DNA of 47,324 nt from an uncultured Sulfitobacter sp. (lineage in GTDB: Bacteria; Pseudomonadota; Alphaproteobacteria; Rhodobacterales; Rhodobacteraceae), in assembly GCA_947502265.1 (NCBI GenBank), contig CANMZB010000028.1:1-47324 (forward strand). Direction: 5' to 3'. Of the stretch, positions 43,979 to 47,324 are shown piece after piece (position 1 is the first letter of the stretch; each line of letters starts with the position of its first letter). The notes below the pieces were generated by a model that was given only the letters and a program-made list of their open reading frames with translations, was not told the origin of the DNA and ran no database searches. Made by a program: the position numbers and the translations under genes.

Positions 43979-44926
43979 ATGAACAAGCTCAACACATCCA
44001 ATACAATGACTATCAATGATTTTCCGTTTCCGATCCACACCGGTGCAATCAAGCCCGACTGGATTTGCACTGCGCAGCAAAAAGGCTTCAACATCGTCGC
44101 TCGCGTCGTTGATCGGTTGCATCTGGCCTTGCAGTGCAAACGCTGCGGCCACATGAGCAAGACACGCCTCTATACGCTGATGAGTGCGCAGCCGCTTTGC
44201 GCCAACTGCGTTGAGAATGCTTGGCGGGCAGACGCGCAAGCCGCCGGCTTGGAGTTCATCAAACGTGATCTGTCAAATCGCCACTACGGCATCTATCGCA
44301 TGTCGTGTGGCCACAAGATCTGCCGCCAGTTCGCACTGATCAAACGCGTCGCAGCGGGCGAAACCGGCCTGCGCTGCGAGCGCTGCCATGCGGCGACCGA
44401 AGTGGTAGAAGCGCAAGCGCAAGGCTGGGATCTTATCGGGCCCGACCCGGAGGGCGATCCGAACTACCGGCTCTACAAACATGTTGATTGCGGACACGCG
44501 CAACGTATTGCACGTGTCAATATGCAAAGCCGCCGCTTTGGCTGTGGGGGATGCGGCGTCGATTGGCCAGCCGCGCCAAGCCTCATTTACGCGATGCATT
44601 TTACGCTCGAGAATGGCCGTGAGGTGGTCAAAGCCGGGTTCTCCCGCCTTCCATGGAGCCGCTTGCACCATCAACTCAAAGTGAGCGTTGAAATGCCATG
44701 CGCAGTTTTGCGGACCGTAGCCGTGCCAACAGGGCAACTCGCAATGTCACTAGAAAAATGCCTGCATGCGGCACTAAAGGAGGCGCACCCCGAGCACGTT
44801 GTCGATCCGGCCTGCTACGACGGCCAGATCCGCGTGTCCTCGGAGATCTATGACGGGTCGCTGACGCCGACCATTCTCGCACGTTTGGACGACATCGAAG
44901 CGGCGCTCGGTTGCCGCGCAACTTAA
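43979..44926 (+). CDS. Cys-rich protein with zinc-ribbon repeats and GIY-YIG-like end
   Basis: A 315-residue protein. It contains repeated CxxC ribbon motifs: CKRCGH, CANC, CGHKICRQ, CERCHA, CGHAQR and CGGCGVDW. These are spaced like tandem zinc ribbons of about 50 residues. After these, SLIYAMHFTL and VVKAGFSRLPWSRLHHQL resemble the GIY-YIG/T5orf172 nuclease core (Y...K-x-G-x-S...R), with a downstream Glu in SLEKCLHAAL as a candidate metal ligand. This is a family guess by pattern; activity is not proven. Start at 43979 follows SD GGAGG. Adjacent to the FtsH-like gene. Confidence 0.6.
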   Translation: MNKLNTSNTMTINDFPFPIHTGAIKPDWICTAQQKGFNIVARVVDRLHLALQCKRCGHMSKTRLYTLMSAQPLCANCVENAWRADAQAAGLEFIKRDLSNRHYGIYRMSCGHKICRQFALIKRVAAGETGLRCERCHAATEVVEAQAQGWDLIGPDPEGDPNYRLYKHVDCGHAQRIARVNMQSRRFGCGGCGVDWPAAPSLIYAMHFTLENGREVVKAGFSRLPWSRLHHQLKVSVEMPCAVLRTVAVPTGQLAMSLEKCLHAALKEAHPEHVVDPACYDGQIRVSSEIYDGSLTPTILARLDDIEAALGCRAT

Positions 44927-44952
44927 CACCAACTGCACTCTGACAAATCAAA

Positions 44953-44973
44953 TCCCGGGCCATGTGCCCGGGA
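44953..44973 (+). terminator. hairpin between the Cys-rich and FtsH-like genes
   Basis: TCCCGGGC-CATGT-GCCCGGGA is a perfect 8 bp stem with a 5-base loop, 27 bases after the Cys-rich gene's stop and 37 before the next start. Either a terminator or an RNA-processing site. Confidence 0.6.
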
Positions 44974-45009
44974 GCTTTCAAACACTCATTTCAAAGGGAG
45001 GGCGCAGCT

Positions 45010-47136
45010 ATGCCCAATGCAACATATACCCGGCCCGAATGGACCGACTTCGCCCGCAGAGCTATCGCAAACCTGCGCCGTCACCACGGCGTGCCAGCGT
45101 CTCACGGTTCCGATACCGACACCAATACCGAACAGAAGATGGAGCCTGTTTCGGAACTTGACGCGTTGTTTGCCCGTTTTGACGACGGCAACGAAAACGA
45201 AGCCCAAGCAGAAAGCTCCGGTCTTCTCTCCCGTTACGTTCCCGCGCGCCAGCTTCTGACCGCTATCCGGCTCGCGGCCACGTTCGGAGGTTCCAGCGTA
45301 TACGAAGAAAGCCGCCTTTGTGGCGCGCTGTCCGTGATCAGCGATGTCGCACCTTCCGATCTGAACGCCGTGAAGGACGTGTTGAAACTGGCCTTTCCGC
45401 ACACGGACTGGACACTCGTCGCGCCTGATATCGTCGAAGGCAAGATTGCAAAGAATGCGCAGGATCGCTTTGATGCTGCCATCTCTGACCACATCGATCG
45501 CATCGAACCCGTGGTGGTTTTGCAAGCCCACGGTGTCTCCTTACCTCGTTACCTTCTGGCGACCGAACCTCAGATCTTGCCCATCGCACCCGTATCGCGC
45601 GACATTCTCGTCGCTTACACGCAGGCCGGACGGCTCGCCGACCAGATCCCTGATCGGCGTGCGCTCTATACCACGCTTCCGGATGATGTTGATCTTGCCC
45701 ACCTCGGCACTCTTGATGTTTGCGCCGCCCTGCGTGCGCCGACGCTGCGTATGGCCCTGCACAGGTTGGATACCATGAGCGGCAACAACAACGCTGCTTC
45801 AGGCCCGCGCTTAGAGGATCTCGAAGGCGAGACCCCTGCTCTTACCGCCGCGCGGCGGATCGTGGAGGATCTGCAATCGTGGAAAAACAGCCAAGCCGGA
45901 TGGCACGAAATCAGCCGCTCGCTGCTGCTTTACGGGCCTCCCGGCACCGGTAAAACCTACCTCGCTAAGGCTATAGCCAACAGTGCGACGATCGCATCGA
46001 TCGACGCGAGCTTTGCCAGCTGGCAAGCCAAAGGGCACCTGGGCGAAATGCTTGCGGCGATGAAGCACAGCTTTACAGAAGCCCGTAGGCTTGCGCCAAG
46101 TGTCCTGATCATCGACGAGATCGATGCCGTAGGGTCGCGCTCAGACGGTGACCGCCATGCCTCCAACTACAGGACACAAGTCATCAATGCCTTCCTTGGC
46201 GAAATGGACGCCATCGCCAAAGACGAAGGCGTGGTAGTGATCGGCACCTGCAATCACCCCGAGCGCATGGATCCGGCCGTGATTCGCGCCGGTCGGATGG
46301 ATATCAAAATCCATGTGCCCCTGCCGGACGCCGACGCGATCCTCGGCATTCTGCGTCACCACCTGCACGAAGATATTGCCGATGGCGAGCTGCAGGCGCT
46401 TTCACATCTCGTTGTGGGACGGAGCGCTGCCGACATCGACGCCGCGATCCGAGCTGCTCGTTCGGACGCACGTCACGCCCGCAAAATGCTGAGCGTCGAA
46501 ATGCTGCACCAGCAAATGGGCATCGAGACGTCTGGGGAAGACGACAGAATCTTGTGGCGGATCGCGCTGCACGAAGCCGGTCATGCGGTTGCGGGGGCCG
46601 CCCTTGGACTGGGGGAAATCGAGAGCATCACCATCACCAATGAAAGTGGGCTGGTTCAGCGCCGCAACATGCCCCATGAAAGCCTTATCTCGGACATCGA
46701 GGCCGAGATCACCTATTCGCTTGCAGGCCGTGCCGCTGAAAAGCTGGTTCTTGGAGAGGTCTCTGCTGGTGCGGGTGGACAGGAAGCGTCCGATCTGGCC
46801 CTGGCGACCCGCGCCGCAATCCATCTCGAAACGACGCTCGGCCTCGGCCACGAAGGGCTTGTCTGGCACGCCAAACCCGAGGCCGTGCATCTGCAAACGC
46901 CAGCCATTCGCGACCGCGTGCGCCAACGCCTGACCCGTGCAGAACAGCGTGCCGGTGTTTTGCTGGCACAGCATCGTGACGTTCTGGAAGCGCTGGCACA
47001 GGATCTTGTCAGACGGCGCTCTCTGCGCACTCGTGACATCTATCACTGGCTGCAAGGAATTAGTGGGACTTCGACGGTAACTGCAGATAAATGCGCCAGC
47101 CAAGGTGTGGCCCCCGAACATCCGAACCTCGGCTGA
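45010..47136 (+). CDS. FtsH-like AAA+ zinc protease without membrane anchor
   Basis: A 708-residue protein. The AAA+ module has Walker A GPPGTGKT (309-316), Walker B VLIIDEIDAVGS, sensor VVIGTCNHPERMDPAVIRAGR. The peptidase M41 zinc site is HEAGH at 521-525, with an expected third ligand Asp in QEASDLALATRAA. This is the FtsH order, but the first ~280 residues replace the two membrane helices with a soluble region (no hydrophobic helices seen; SPDLNAVKDVL-like helical content), so it should be cytoplasmic. SD GGGAGGG precedes ATG 45010. Substrates unknown; it may control the stability of plasmid or defence proteins. Confidence 0.85.
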   Translation: MPNATYTRPEWTDFARRAIANLRRHHGVPASHGSDTDTNTEQKMEPVSELDALFARFDDGNENEAQAESSGLLSRYVPARQLLTAIRLAATFGGSSVYEESRLCGALSVISDVAPSDLNAVKDVLKLAFPHTDWTLVAPDIVEGKIAKNAQDRFDAAISDHIDRIEPVVVLQAHGVSLPRYLLATEPQILPIAPVSRDILVAYTQAGRLADQIPDRRALYTTLPDDVDLAHLGTLDVCAALRAPTLRMALHRLDTMSGNNNAASGPRLEDLEGETPALTAARRIVEDLQSWKNSQAGWHEISRSLLLYGPPGTGKTYLAKAIANSATIASIDASFASWQAKGHLGEMLAAMKHSFTEARRLAPSVLIIDEIDAVGSRSDGDRHASNYRTQVINAFLGEMDAIAKDEGVVVIGTCNHPERMDPAVIRAGRMDIKIHVPLPDADAILGILRHHLHEDIADGELQALSHLVVGRSAADIDAAIRAARSDARHARKMLSVEMLHQQMGIETSGEDDRILWRIALHEAGHAVAGAALGLGEIESITITNESGLVQRRNMPHESLISDIEAEITYSLAGRAAEKLVLGEVSAGAGGQEASDLALATRAAIHLETTLGLGHEGLVWHAKPEAVHLQTPAIRDRVRQRLTRAEQRAGVLLAQHRDVLEALAQDLVRRRSLRTRDIYHWLQGISGTSTVTADKCASQGVAPEHPNLG

Positions 47137-47146
47137 CGATATCACG

Positions 47147-47178
47147 TTCCCCACCCCATTTCCGGAGGGTGTGGGGAA
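47147..47178 (+). terminator. hairpin after the FtsH-like gene
   Basis: TTCCCCAC (47147-47154) pairs with GTGGGGAA (47171-47178) around a 16-base loop, starting 10 bases after the stop. No clear T-run follows. The remaining sequence to 47324 shows no gene. Confidence 0.55.
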
Positions 47179-47324
47179 TACATCCATGGTCATGAGCTTC
47201 GAGATAAAAGAAACAGGACAAACGGATAACGATAAGAATGTGGATCACTAAGAGCCTGATTTAAAACTAGTTGAGTAAGCTCAGTAGGTTGTGATTCAAT
47301 TCGGTTGCGAAGCTGAACGGAGAT

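Overview
This 47.3 kb window looks like an accessory region (plasmid or genomic island) of an alphaproteobacterium, most likely from the Rhodobacterales/roseobacter group. The grounds are the GC-rich metal genes, the style of the IS6 and IS1595 transposases and the plasmid-type gene content. This placement is inference; no rRNA, tRNA or replication gene is visible. All calls come from reading the sequence and from recalled family knowledge, without database searches.

Region 1 (1-9713) is a copper and periplasmic oxidation cluster, all on the + strand. After a decayed purU fragment come a small secreted Cys/His-rich protein, a Tat-exported multicopper oxidase with a Met/His-rich insert, a tiny membrane protein, a DUF302 protein, a TVP38/VTT membrane protein, an APC permease and a Cu(I) P-type ATPase. 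A lower-GC block follows: a CopZ-like chaperone, a textbook CueR/MerR-type promoter operator (7813-7843), a second multicopper oxidase and a c-type cytochrome. The next ORF is cut off by an IS6-type end.

Region 2 (9714-20061) is an insertion-sequence patchwork. Two nearly identical, same-orientation 818 bp IS6-family elements (9811-10628 and 18461-19278) bracket about 7.8 kb. That segment holds a 5'-truncated histidine kinase, a REC-LuxR response regulator, an older decayed IS6 copy in the opposite orientation, a remnant of an unknown gene, a catalase with a PerR/Fur-like box, an intact IS1595-family element with a perfect 8 bp target duplication, and an RnlA-RnlB anti-phage toxin-antitoxin pair. 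The right IS6 copy cuts the istB gene of an IS21-family remnant.

Region 3 (20562-40928) is a dense defence island, mostly on the - strand. It has three transcription units. (a) A C5 cytosine methyltransferase with an N-terminal HTH, a Vsr nickase, an McrB-like AAA+ motor and an LlaJI/McrC-like PD-(D/E)XK nuclease form a BsuMI/LlaJI-style restriction-modification system. (b) A tightly overlapping operon is headed by an unusual ankyrin-repeat/sigma-70 fusion protein. It is followed by a MORC/MutL-type GHKL ATPase, a Z1-domain ATPase, a DUF4420 PD-(D/E)XK nuclease and an AIPR-family abortive-infection protein. (c) A 1105-residue fusion of an Fe-S RecB/Cas4-like nuclease, an RNase H-like exonuclease and an SF1 helicase leads an unknown protein and a DUF4357 protein. 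It is divergent from a WYL regulator that overlaps a small ORF. The most interesting system is (b): a predicted DNA-processing defence machine that carries its own sigma-like factor coupled to a protein-interaction sensor.

Region 4 (40929-47324) starts with long non-coding stretches. It then holds a Lys-rich plasmid-type protein, a ribbon-helix-helix repressor with a palindromic operator, a protein of unknown function, a Cys-rich zinc-ribbon/GIY-YIG-like protein and a soluble FtsH-like AAA+ zinc protease. Strong GC-rich hairpins separate the last genes.
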